Shown here: positions 1 to 11,900 of the stretch, one piece after another | Layout of the letters: each line of letters starts with the position of its first letter | How positions within the stretch are numbered: the first letter of the stretch is position 1 | Assembly: GCA_015039315.1 (NCBI GenBank) | Contig: WIDE01000048.1 | Coordinates: forward strand, 63,431-127,430 | DNA: 64,000 nucleotides | Reading direction: 5' to 3' | From: Clavulina sp. PMI_390 | Lineage: Eukaryota; Basidiomycota; Agaricomycetes; Cantharellales; Hydnaceae | The notes under the pieces: model-generated | Told to the model about the DNA's origin: nothing | What the model saw: the letters and a program-made list of their open reading frames with translations, nothing else | Database searches by the model: none | Made by a program: the position numbers and the translations under genes

Positions 1-695
1 GCGACGCTACAGCGGTAGCGTTATTATGATCCCTCCAGCGAGGGAAATATCATGTGCGGGAAGCCGGGCGTAGATGGATAGTAGGGGCTGAGGTTCGAGC
101 AAGTTGTAAGGAGGGGTGACCGAGCTTGCAGTTTGGGAAAGCTTCACCATTCCCATCTAGCATAGTAGAGAAGAGTTTTCAAGCCAAGCAAGGGTCATTC
201 AGACGATTTCTGCTTAAAAAAATCGCCAGCTCAAGCCATGGTAATGCAGTAGTGGTGGTTGGACAGTTTTTTAGAGTGACCTGGTAAGGTAGCCTGTCTC
301 GCACCTAAATTATAGGTTACATGAGGTAAAGAGATATCTTAGCGCACAGCAGGCGAAGGTGGCAGTGAGACTGCCATCAGATATAGGGGTTCAAAGCCCC
401 GATCGCAAGGTGTGATGGCGTTGATGACGGCGGTCAGGATCATCATAGGCTGATAGCTGGCATCAGGTCGTAGCAATCTTCGAACCCAGGAACAAGCTGA
501 GAGACGGGTTAAAGGCTCTAGTTGCGCGCTCAAATTCTCCTCTCCCCTTTCGCTTTCTTCAACTTGAACACCGTGTTCCAGCCGCAGGCTCGGCGCTTAA
601 TCAAAGTCGTCAACAACAACCGACTACGACCACTCAACTTGCTTCTCCATCTCACGCCTTTTCTATTATCACGACCCCACAACTAATACTACATC
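1..695. other. window edge and Rab gene upstream region, no gene assigned
   Basis: I see no gene that can be supported here. Short open frames exist on the minus strand, but none shows family motifs or convincing splice signals. The last 150 bases are pyrimidine and CA rich (ctcc, cttctt, caacaac), as is common in fungal 5' leaders, and probably hold the promoter and 5' UTR of the Rab gene that starts at 696. The left edge may contain the end of a neighbouring gene that cannot be recognised from this fragment. Confidence 0.4.
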
Positions 696-1730
<1,035 letters not shown>

Positions 1731-2194
1731 TTCGATCGCTTTCATACTCCACTCCACTTACATCGTGTTGTTCATGTGTTGCTGTACACGGAGCGTTCAA
1801 CTAGGACAGTCCCTATACTATCCATGATATACCTTCTCTCGTTACCATCCTTGTATCGTTGGTTCTCTCAGACTTCTCCGTAGCTATAAGCTCCCGTATA
1901 TATCCTATCTCTAATGCCAAGGCTCTGCTGATAGATGAATCCACTGATGTTATCTTTCTCTGTGTGTGGACGGAATAAGCTCTCAGAGTCCGAAATACGG
2001 CGGACTAATGCTGCAGGTAACCGTGCGAATTTCGCAAACTTGGACATACTCTGGACTTCAAGCCCACCACCGTACCAGAACTGGTCTTGGGTATTCAGCA
2101 ACATTTGATCTCCCAGAAAATTCATTCATATACATACTGTCCTGCTCGCGCGAAGTCCTAAGCACCTGGAAACCGCTCAAGACGCAATACTGCC

Positions 2195-4509
2195 ATGAAC
2201 AGCGCAGGTCCATCTACTTCACCACCTAGCCTCATTCCGGTAGCCCCTGTACAGCTCAAGTCAAAATGGGCACCAAAGGCGTATCTTGAGCCACCCAAAC
2301 CATATCCTCCTGATGTAGAGAGACTGCATGAGCCAGAGATGATTCCAAACGTGAGCACATGAACAAAGATCGTGCCTGCTATGACACTGACTCGAGGCGT
2401 GGAATAAGCCTGCAGAGATACCTGACGTGCCTCCTATGATCCGCAATCCCAAAAAAGTCCGCCCAAGAAGAACTGTAGACTATAATGGTGATATGACGCG
2501 TTGGAAGATGGTGCGTTCTCTAACGGTTGTTTATCACTGAAAGGAAGTCTAGATTAACAGTCTTTGGTGTTGGTAGTTGAAGAAAATGCGCCCTAACCCA
2601 ACATATCTGCCTTCTTTGCGTCCAGCACCTCCGTACATTATTGAGGTATGCATTATCTCCATTTCCTGCACCGCTGTGATTGCTCAGCTCAGTTGCTGTC
2701 CAGCTGCTACCACCAAAAGCATACCCATCCAACTCCTCAACATCAATAGCAACTAAATTTGCCCACACATCGACGAATAAAGTCAAATTCCCAGTGAACG
2801 TTGTTGCTGTAAGCACTACTCCATTTCGATCACCGCATTGGAGTTCATGACACACTCTCTAGTGGACCCCAGAAGGGAGACGAGTTCTCACTGGGTCAAC
2901 CAGTGGTGAATTTACCCTCTGGAACGGTTTGACATTTAACTTCGAGACCATCCTTCAGGTGTGTACGAGGTTTCTAGCATGATTCACGATTGGTCCTCAC
3001 TTCTCCCTTTAGGCACATGATTCAGCCGTCCGAGCTTTCCAATTCTCTCATAATGGATCGTACCTGATTTCGACCGACCAAAGCGGGATCATCAAATACT
3101 TTCAGCCAAACATGAATAACCTGATCGCATGGAATGGCCACAAAGAAGCCATTAGAGGTGTCTCGTTCAGCCCTGACGATGCAAGGTTCGCGACTGCGAG
3201 CGACGACCAGACGATCAAGTTGTGGGACTTCCATACAAGATCGGAAGAGCGTGTGCTCTCTGGTAAGTTGTTACTCTGTTTGATCGTAGAACCAAGAATT
3301 CAGTATCGCGATCCATAGGGCATGGCTGGGATGTGCGGTGTGTTGAATGGCATCCGACAAAAGGATTACTCGCGTCTGGTAGTAAAGACAATCTCGTCAA
3401 GTTCTGGGACCCTCGTACGGGCCAGGCACTCTCAACACTGTGAGTGAACCCATTAACGTCCATGGCAAGTACCCTCCATGACGTGCCATCCCCTTTCCAG
3501 ACATGCACACAAAGGCACCATCCAGGCGATTCAGTGGAACCCTAATGGAGCTACACTTGCGACGGCCTCAAGAGATCAGACTGTCCGCGTTTTTGACATC
3601 AGAGCAATGAAGGAACTACAACTATTCAAAGGACATAAGAAGGATGTTTGCTGTACGTGCTTCACCATCCCATGTTCATTTTTGCATGACCTTCTCAATT
3701 GGATCTCTGTATTGTTTCTAGCTCTCGCTTGGCACCCTGTCCACCACGACCTGCTTGCATCTGGTGGTGCAGAAGGCTCCATCATGTACTGGACTCTTGG
3801 TCATGGAGCACCTCGAGCATCGATTGACCAAGCACACGACTCCAATGTCTGGGCACTCGCATGGCATCCGCTCGGACACATTCTGTGCTCTGGCTCAAAC
3901 GACTACACTGTCCGCTTCTGGTCTCGTGATAGGCCAGGCGACGTCACGAAGAGTGGAGAGAAGCCTCCTGCTGGCGGTGTAGGTGGTGACGATGATGACG
4001 ACGACAACTACGTCCCTGGACTGCAGAGCGGGGCCGGCGGCGTGCCAGGGCTAAATAGCATGGGCGGAGGGCCAGGCTGGAATGCTCCTAATATGCCAAC
4101 AGGTGGTCCTGACAGTGCACTCCGCCAATGGGAGGATGAAGCTGGTCTCAATCATGGAGGTGGACTTGAATCGTTCATCCCAGGCTTTGGTGGCCCAGCG
4201 CGGAACGCTCAACCGCCTCCTCATATGATGATGGAGGAGCCTCGTGGGATGATGATGCAGGGGCAAGGACAGCAATGGGACCATGGCGGCAATCGTGATC
4301 ACAATCGAGGGGGCTTTGGCGATAACAACCGGAGGCAAGGTTGGGATGATCGAGATCGAGACCATAGGGGCGGTGGTGGTGGAGGTGGGGGTTGGGAGCA
4401 AGGTCATGATAGAGGGGACCGAGACGGGAACCGGGGTGGCTTTGGGGGTTATGGTGGTGGTCGAGGACGTGGAAGAGGCGGTGGTGGATACCAGCGCTTC
4501 CGGGACTAG
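2195..4509 (+). CDS. pfs2: polyadenylation factor Pfs2/WDR33-type WD40 protein
   Basis: WD40 scaffold of the cleavage and polyadenylation factor, the homologue of yeast Pfs2 and human WDR33, which contacts the AAUAAA signal and holds the 3'-end processing complex together in the nucleus. The N-terminal exon (2195-2350) and the next one carry the family signature RPRRTVDY before the propeller. About seven WD repeats follow, with clear repeat ends such as FTLWNG, IKLWDF, VKFWDP, VRVFDI and VRFWSR. The C-terminal 180 residues are an Asp run followed by Gly/Met/Arg-rich, RGG-like sequence, as in WDR33 rather than the shorter yeast protein. There are several short introns, for example just after GHKKDVC. 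Exact borders of the small second and third exons are less certain. The stop is at 4507-4509, 180 bases from the convergent CDC73 stop. Confidence 0.93.
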
Positions 4510-4688
4510 TGGTAGAAGTACTCATAATAGCATCATTTACGATTGTCCCTCTCATCACATCATTCACGATAGTCAGATTTTTTGGGTGTGAATGGTAAAG
4601 AAAATGACTATGATGCGTCACACTATGATACAATATACGATATTGAGGCAAAAATCAAGCATGACTTCAAGAAGTGAAGGTGGTGTGG

Positions 4689-6492
4689 TCATGCCATTAG
4701 CGATGGCTTATTGTGCTGAACCCACTCGTCGATCTGCATCCAGAAATTCGCTACTGTCATCTTGTCAACATGTCTCCGAATGGGGTCAATCTAACAAAAT
4801 AGAAACTTATTGTCAACATCGCAGATTCTGTGTAGAATGAGAAGCCGTGATGAATTTACCTTGATATCGCTGACGTTCCAGTCCTTCACCCTGGGATTTG
4901 GAGGGTCGTTTGCCCATGCGACGTGGATGCCTTTCACTGTTCAGAACATAGCAGATACATGAGACATGAAGAAAGAATACTCTGGTGAGAAACATACCAT
5001 GATGGAATAGCTGAGTGGGATCTGGCCACTTGTACGACTTGAACTGCCAGGCTTGACCCGTCGTCATCACACAAATGACACGATCCCTATGCGGATGAAT
5101 AACCTTCGATGAGCAGGCAGTAATACTATCGAGAAGCTGAAGCAATCATACCAAGCTTCCGGCCCAAATTTGCTGAGCGCCTCTACTCCATCCACCACCA
5201 AATATTTGATAGGTCGTTCAGTCGCTGTTGTAGCGGCTGACGCGCCTCCTGCACCGAGCGCAGTGTCCTTCTTCCTGTATATGGGAATAACGTCGTCTAG
5301 CTTACTATTCCCCTCTGATGCCATTCTTCGCTTTGCATCTTCGGGGCCCTCGAATCTATGGAAATGGTAAGACATTCTTGTAGCCATGATAGACGTATGG
5401 CTCGATGCACGTACTCTGCATCCTCTAGGAATTTCCGAACATTGTACATGGTGACAAGAGCGGTGGGACTTGACGATATCATGATGATAGGGACAGCATT
5501 TCCTGGATCAACCAGACGATAGATGGAACATCAGCAGGGAGCGAAACGCCAGATGGTGGAAAAAAAAATCCTTACGACTCTTTTTCTTGGCCGCGTTAGG
5601 GTCTGAGACGAACAAGAGATCAGAAATAGCGACTATGCGTATATCATGGAGGGGGTATAGGTACCGGATTTGGAGCCAGAAGCGGCTTGTTGTGGTTTGG
5701 GGGTGTCCTTTGCAACCTTGACTCGGTCTGCGATGATGTTCTTGACATTGGTGAAGTCCTATCGACGTCCAAATGTTAGCATAAATCCAAGGTTGAGACA
5801 ATATAATTGTATTCTTACATTGATTTTAGTCCCCCTTAACACGGAGTTCCTGTCGCGAATCTCCACTTCCCCCAGTCGAATCTTCTTGACCGCCTGAATG
5901 TCTTTGGCATCGGGAACATAGGGTCTTTTCTCGAGGGGTATTGGTCCAGAGCTCGAAGCGCCCTGATCAAGGGTCTGAGATTGCGAAGCGCTGGGGAGAG
6001 CGCGCGTAGATGCCGAGGGCGATCCAGTAGGAGTGGTACTGCCATCTGCAGCAAACACCGAATGTCACGAACAAGTACAAGAAATATAACGATATGGAAC
6101 CCACCTGCGGATGACACCAGCCTATCAAGAGTACTTGATTTGCCTTCTAGCCATGCAACAAGCGGAGCACGGTCCGTGGAAGAGACGAATGCAGTGACGC
6201 CAGCATCTCGTGTCTTCTTCAAGTAATCAGCAGTATTGCTTTCTTTTAGCTGATAGGCAATGACGACAGCTTGGAGACTGTAGAACGATCCAGGATTCAC
6301 AGTCCAGTCGCGCTCTTGCTGACCAGGGCGCTGATAGCGAGTCGCCACAACTTTTGGGAACTTGGCTCCATTTGAGCCAAGTGCGATGTACGCAGCTGTT
6401 TGAAGTGAATCACAGGGTGCAGAATCTCCAGTTAGATAAGTTATGGGCTGCTGGCTCTGAATCGTTTCTCTTAGTGTTTGCAGAGGGTCCAT
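4689..6492 (-). CDS. CDC73: Paf1 complex subunit Cdc73 (parafibromin)
   Basis: Subunit of the Paf1 transcription-elongation complex, which accompanies RNA polymerase II and promotes histone modification and 3'-end formation. The N-terminal part begins MDPLQTLRETI and matches the Cdc73 N domain (FPKVVATRYQRP, SFYSLQAVVIAY, TAFVSSTDRAPLVAWL). A low-complexity linker follows, and then the C-terminal Ras-like domain that binds Pol II and chromatin (IMISSSPTALVTMYNVRKFLED, RPIKYLVVDG, DRVICVMTTGQAWQFKSYKW). The last exon ends with VANFWMQIDEWVQ and a TGA at 4689-4691. Several short introns separate these blocks. I chose the ATG at 6490-6492 because the family starts close to this MDPL motif. An in-frame ATG 27 codons upstream would add a Cys/Arg-rich extension without family similarity. 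Confidence 0.93.
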
Positions 6493-6821
6493 GGCGAGCA
6501 GGCCAGTCACTCTCGCGCCGTCACGACTTGGACGACTGAATGCTGGGGCATAACAGCACCAAATAACTCTCATGAAGGCAAAGTCTTAGAATTTTTGGTT
6601 TAGCCATTCTCAAGCGAATAAGAATGAATGGGAATAAGCCCTCAGAGTGGGTGAAGTGATGGCCAGATAGTGGAAGGAATGAGGCCAGTGGTACATATAT
6701 GTATGATAAGTATTATTCCCACTATCCATGGAGCAGCATGACGGGTAGGATGAATGACAGGCTTGATTTAATATGCGTGATAAAGGTAGGGTGGTGTTTA
6801 AAGCGCGCGAATATGTGGGTT

Positions 6822-7291
6822 CTACTTCTTCTTGCCACCAGCACTCTTCTTCTTTGCTCTCCGACTCTCCTCTGAAGATGGGAATGACAGATATTAGTGA
6901 CAATACATGACGGAACGAAGTAGCGAAAGAACTGACCTGGTGTCCGTGCCTTCTTCGGCTTCCCTTTCCCTCTGAACTGCAACGCCGCGACATCAGCTAA
7001 TCGCTGCTCTTCCACCTCGTCAGTGAAGTACACAGGCTCCATGCCAGCAGGGTCAAGACTTCGGAATAACGAAGCATTGTTGGCGATGATTCCATTGACC
7101 CTTGGTATTGAGAGACGTGGGGGATAGTATTGGACCATGGAGGGACCGCGTAGTCGTGCTCGCAGGTACTTGGCCCCCGTGCGCAAAGATTTGGGGTTGA
7201 ATGCGGTTTGGAAGATTTCTGATCGTGTTTGGAGGAGTTGGAGCATGCGCCCTCTAGAGGGAACGGGTAGACGTTGTGCGACGGCGGCCAT
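6822..7291 (-). CDS. RSM27: mitochondrial small ribosomal subunit protein mS33 (Rsm27-like)
   Basis: Small basic protein of the mitochondrial ribosomal 37S subunit. Exon 1 starts MAAVAQRLPVPSRGRMLQLL and contains the family core: EIFQTAFNP, LRTGAKYLRARLRGPSM and a YYPPR motif. One intron follows GKPKKARTP, with a gtcagt donor and a tcttcag acceptor. The last short exon is Lys-rich and ends KSAGGKKK with TAG at 6822-6824. The length of about 130 residues fits the family. The ATG at 7289-7291 is preferred over an upstream in-frame one because the family begins here. The gene lies head to head with the Pol I subunit gene: only 120 bases separate the two ATGs, so they share one promoter region. 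Confidence 0.9.
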
Positions 7292-7411
7292 TGTCGCGTA
7301 TCTCGACGACAGTGTGCTCCTCTGTGGAATGAACGCAGGCCGAGCTCCTTGTTTGTCGCTATTTTTTCGGTACCGAAAAAGTGCACCTTCAGTGGCCACT
7401 TGGGTTTCTCA

Positions 7412-8464
7412 ATGTCAAGCCAACCTGAGACTTCGATTTCTGCTTCTGCTAAGAAGTCGAAAAGTAAAACTACAAAATCCAAGTCCAAATCGTCCCCATT
7501 CATTCGCGACGAGGAGGACGACTCGCTAGAGGCTCAAGAGTGCAAATCATTCCTTTTGCTGATAGACCTAGTAATTATTTTGCTGACTTATCAGTATGCT
7601 TTAGGGCGGCTTTGCTGTCGCGATATGATCCTATATCTTCAACATTGGAGGAGGCCGATTGGGAAGCACTGCAGAACGATCCCAATGTCGAGCTGTGGGC
7701 GGTCCGCATTCCAACAAATGCAAGTTATATTCCGTGATTGCCAAATTATACTTCCTTACGTGGACATGTGCGGAATAGATGAAGGCAAAATCCCTGAACG
7801 ATCTTGAACTCGCCATTCCTCCGATCGCATCATCATCCTCTACGTCCTCCTTCACCAAGAAAGGAACATCATACACGGTCACTGTGTCTTCCTCCGGGAG
7901 CCAGAATGGGGACGAAAGGCACTCAGCGGCAGAGATGCAATCTCTTACATGTCTCTTGTCGAGCTCCTCTAGAAATGGACAATTATATGCTGGTCGGAAC
8001 ATTTCCTCGCTCAGCCTTGCATTATTACTTTTCATTCATATCACTCTTCCCGATTAGCACCAAAACCATTCTCCCGTTATGTCCTTGTATCTGAAGCCCC
8101 ACCAACCGTGGACCCTTCTCCCGCGGAATCGACCTCTGATCCTTCTTCAAATGGCTCGCTAGCAGGAGGGCTTCGCTCAAAGCGACCCACCCAACCAACC
8201 CACCTCCTTAACCACAAATTCGCACCCATCGGCTCGTCCAATGAGCCCATCGTCATGCAAGAAGTCCTGAATACTACAGCAGATATTGCTATGGACGTTG
8301 ATGACCAGCCTCAGGACAGTCCAGAAAGACCGGCGAAGAAAGTGAAACGGAAGCATGCTGAGGGTGCGCTCGAGGGAAGAGCTGGCGGGGACGACGAAGC
8401 GGAGGATGGGGAGAAGAAGAAAGAAAAGAAGAAAAAGGAGAAACGATCGAAAGAGGTGGCATAA
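7412..8464 (+). CDS. RPA34: RNA polymerase I subunit Rpa34 (CAST/A34.5 family)
   Basis: Likely the Pol I-specific subunit that pairs with Rpa49 and supports rRNA transcription in the nucleolus. Four exons (7412-7539, 7605-7719, 7779-7992, 8058-8464) give 287 residues. The family core is visible as VELWAVRIPTNMKAKSLNDL, TSYTV and a later NGQLYAAPKPFSRYVLVSE block. The tail is strongly Lys/Glu-rich (EKKKEKKKKEKR), as in yeast A34.5 and human CAST. The N-terminus is also Ser/Lys-rich. Intron 2 (7720-7778) uses a GC donor (gcaagt); using the nearby GT instead gives a stop. The intron 3 donor (gtcgga) is weak but needed to join the conserved halves. The family is rapidly evolving, so the name rests on this short core plus the tail. 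Confidence 0.8.
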
Positions 8465-8932
8465 ATTGTAGCATTTTCTCTCGATCTTCACCGCGCATCT
8501 ATCGTCGCATTTAGGCACAACGTTACCGTTGATAGCATTGTGTACTTTCTGTTCGATGCATAATGACTGAGAACAGATGGGAGCAGCAGCACAGTTCTTA
8601 AATTTCGGGGATATAACAGTGCTATACTCTGAGACAACTACACCCTCATGTAACGATTTACAAAGACCATATCACGGGAAATAAATGTACACGAGGGGCT
8701 AGGTATAACAACCAGAACGATTTGACGCTGCGTAATTCAATGAGCACAAAGAGGCATAAGTATAAGGGATTAGTCAGTATGGTAGAAGCGTCTTTGGGGT
8801 TGGAGGGTTGTGATGCGAGGTATGAGTGTTACTGCAGAAATGTGCAGCAGAGAGAATACAGGGGAATGGGTGGTTTTGACGGTTTGACATGCAACGAAAG
8901 GTCCGTGGTGAGAAAGCACAAAGAAAGGTCCA
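8465..8932. other. convergent 3' region, no gene
   Basis: Space between the stops of the Rpa34-like gene (+) and the large RhoGAP gene (-). It is AT richer than its neighbours and contains ataaat and aataaatg stretches that could serve as polyadenylation signals on the plus strand. I see no coding potential with splice support. Confidence 0.5.
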
Positions 8933-11900
8933 TCAGTTTGATGCAAGAGGAGAGGGATTGGAAGGAGAAGTGGAGAGTGGTAATGAATCTTTGCGAGCGG
9001 GAGGATGGTGCATGGTTAGGGCTGCGAAGGCAGGGGTTAAGGGTGACACGGGTGGCAAGCTTCCTATACGCATAGGCTGCCTAAGGGCAGGTAGAGGCGA
9101 TTCGCTGCGCTCTGATCCAGTTGATTCTTCAGCGACAGACTCAGCATGTTCAGATGCGTCCTCGCCAACAGGGTCGAGTTCAGCGAGAAGCTCGGGGGTA
9201 TCCACTGTTTCATCAGGATTTAGGAGTTCAACGTCAGATTCATCCTCAAGGTCGCCGTCTTCCTCAGCTTCAAGCTCCGCCGGCTCCTCGACAGTGATGG
9301 CGACCTCTGGTTCAGGGTCGCTTTCGCTGTCCTGGGCAACTTCAGGCTCAGGTTCTGGCGCTGCCTCGAATATCGCATGGTACTAGATTGGAACTGTCAG
9401 CACGGTAATGGTATCTAAAACAAGGATACTGACCGATCCTATCAAAATCCTGACGAGTTGTGTTCCAGATCCAAGATTGGCCAATGGGCCCCATGACTCT
9501 GGCAAGTGAAGCATACTGACGGTGACACATAGTGCTAGGTTTTGAGGGTGCATCTGATTCAAAGGATATAGTTCCGCGATACTATGCAGTTGCGTATGTC
9601 AGCTGTCTGGGGATATCGCTGCCTAAGCTCAGTTGGTACGCACGTATCGAAGTGTTGAACCAGTCGACGAAGTGTTGCATATGAGCTGGAAGGTATTGCC
9701 TGTAAGATCTTGCGCATAATATGGAGGCGTTGCTCGAAAGGCTCATAGTCTGAAAGCAAAAGTTATGGGGTCAATCGCTTGCCTGTAGGGCTTCGGGCAG
9801 TACGACGCACGAAGTATGGTGATTAATTGCTTGAAGAACTCATATGGGATGAGAGGTTCAGGAAGATCACGGCAGTATGCCTTAACTGCCCCTGTTAAGG
9901 CATGAATGTCGGTGAACTGCCCATCTTCATCAAGATTCGGCATTCCACCTGAATGAACAAAATTAGGGCTAATCTCTACCAGTCAAGGGTGTTCCACACA
10001 CCATCATCGAATGCTTGTTGTATCGCAAGAACCTGGGCTTTAGATCCAGACATCCGGTCTGAGGACAGTGAAAAAGTCAGTGCTACAAGCACTCGGAGAA
10101 ATTGCGATCCGACTTACAGAGGCCAGTTTCAGATAAATCACGTCGTTCAATTGCTAAGAGCATATGCTCAAGAGCGCGAGGAATTTTATCGGATAGATCA
10201 TTGGCATTCGGGTTTTCTCTTTCGATCAGGGTCTCCAAAGGAACACCAAACACTGTGATCAACCCATATGTCAATAAGTTTCTCAAAAGATAGTCGGAGA
10301 AACGTACCACCACCAGCTTTCCTTGACGACTTCACAAGAATGTCAGCTGGACCTGTTGAGTCAAAGTCCATACTTGCGCCTTTCTGTGCCGCTGCCTCGA
10401 TGGCCTTCATCCATGCCGTTTGCTCGAACAACGAGGAAGCTTGGAACAACCAATGGCCACCATCCTCAGTCGTCAGCTGGAACAGATACGGCCGCTCGTC
10501 CGAAGCGTAAGGAGTCACGCGAGCACTATGTAGGCTGAGCTTGTCAGAAGGTTTCCCAGAAGGCTCAAAGTCAAGCTCTGCGGCGCTACGAAGCTTCGTT
10601 GGGGGACGAGCCGAACCCCATGCAGCCGAAGCGGGACGTACTACAGCGGACCGGAGGAACAAGGTCACCCCGCCAGCCACGCTACGTTTACCACGCTGAT
10701 GCTTTGTGGTAGGCGCTCGCTGTAGCTGCATTGCACGATCAAGATTTTGCTCGCGCTGACTGGCCTTCTGGTGCTCGATCTCGCGTTCTCGGTCCAGCTT
10801 TTCCCGGAACGAGTAATCGCGGCGAAGCTTCTCGACCTCGGCTGCGGCCAGTGGTTTGAACGGATACGGCGGTCGGCGGCCAGATGGACCTCGTTTGCTA
10901 AAGAGGTTATCTTCGACCTCAGCCGCTTCCCGTGCCGCTTTCCCCAAACGATTGAAATGACCAGCGTCAGTGAGGAGGTTGTTCATGCGTGCAACATCGT
11001 TCTCGTAAGTAGAGTTCATGAATGCAGTTTGGTGACCAAAAGTCTCGGCGAGTTGGACGATGTATCTGCAGGAATAAGAAATTGTTTATTAAATCATTAT
11101 GTTCAAGGGTATTTACGACGGCGTACCTCCGCTTATCAAAGTTGACCAATGGTAAATCGCTTCGTTCGATGTTATCTGGCAGCGAAAGGACTCCTAGAAT
11201 TTGCTCGAACAGCCAGCCTCCATCGACTGTGCACTCTTTTGAGTCAATTGGGAGTTCCATAGATGAGCCAGGGCCACTCAAGAGAGCCTGGAGGGTCTCA
11301 GTTGAAACCTGCAGGGTTGATGCCACACATGCCCAGGCGCTGCGGTACACTCGGGATTCGGGACTCCACAGTGCTGCTATTATAGCAGTCTCGACGAATG
11401 ATGGCGCACTTGGCACAAGAATGGAGAACGGGTCCGACTTCCGGGAGGAGGCGGAACGCAAACGACATATCTCCACCGCTCTAATAGCCTTGAGGATACG
11501 ATCCTCTCGAGTTTGCTGGTTTATCGCCGGAGAAGCGATTTTGCTCGTAACCCAGATTCTGATTGCCTGGTGAGCTTGTAGTATGAGACGTAGGGAGGAC
11601 GGCAAGGAACGATGAAACTGATTTTTGCCGTGAAACTTGGTTACCAGGGGAGAGGGTGAGACACGGCACAGTAGCGAATGAATCGTTTCAGATAAAACAT
11701 CCTCCTGGTGAGGCACGGGTTCTTTAGGGGCATAGAACCCGCGATCGGACAACTGGACCTCGAGTATATCCGCAGCAATCATGATATCCTTCGAAGGAAG
11801 GATGGACATGACTGCTTTCGCGATACCATTGAAGGAATCAACAATCTCAGCAGCTGATATGGCGTCAATGTTGGGGGCAGCTGCGTCAGGAGCACTACTC

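Noticed and set aside
388..402. tRNA T-arm-like hairpin (ggggttcaaagcccc)
   Set aside because: The loop resembles TTCRANY only partly. No matching acceptor stem, D arm or anticodon arm could be found on either side.
4051..4651. His/Thr/Pro-rich minus-strand open frames opposite the Pfs2 tail
   Set aside because: Shadows of the GGN/GAT-rich RGG-like tail of Pfs2.
6493..6573. 27-codon upstream extension of CDC73
   Set aside because: An in-frame ATG exists, but the family begins near the MDPL motif at 6492.
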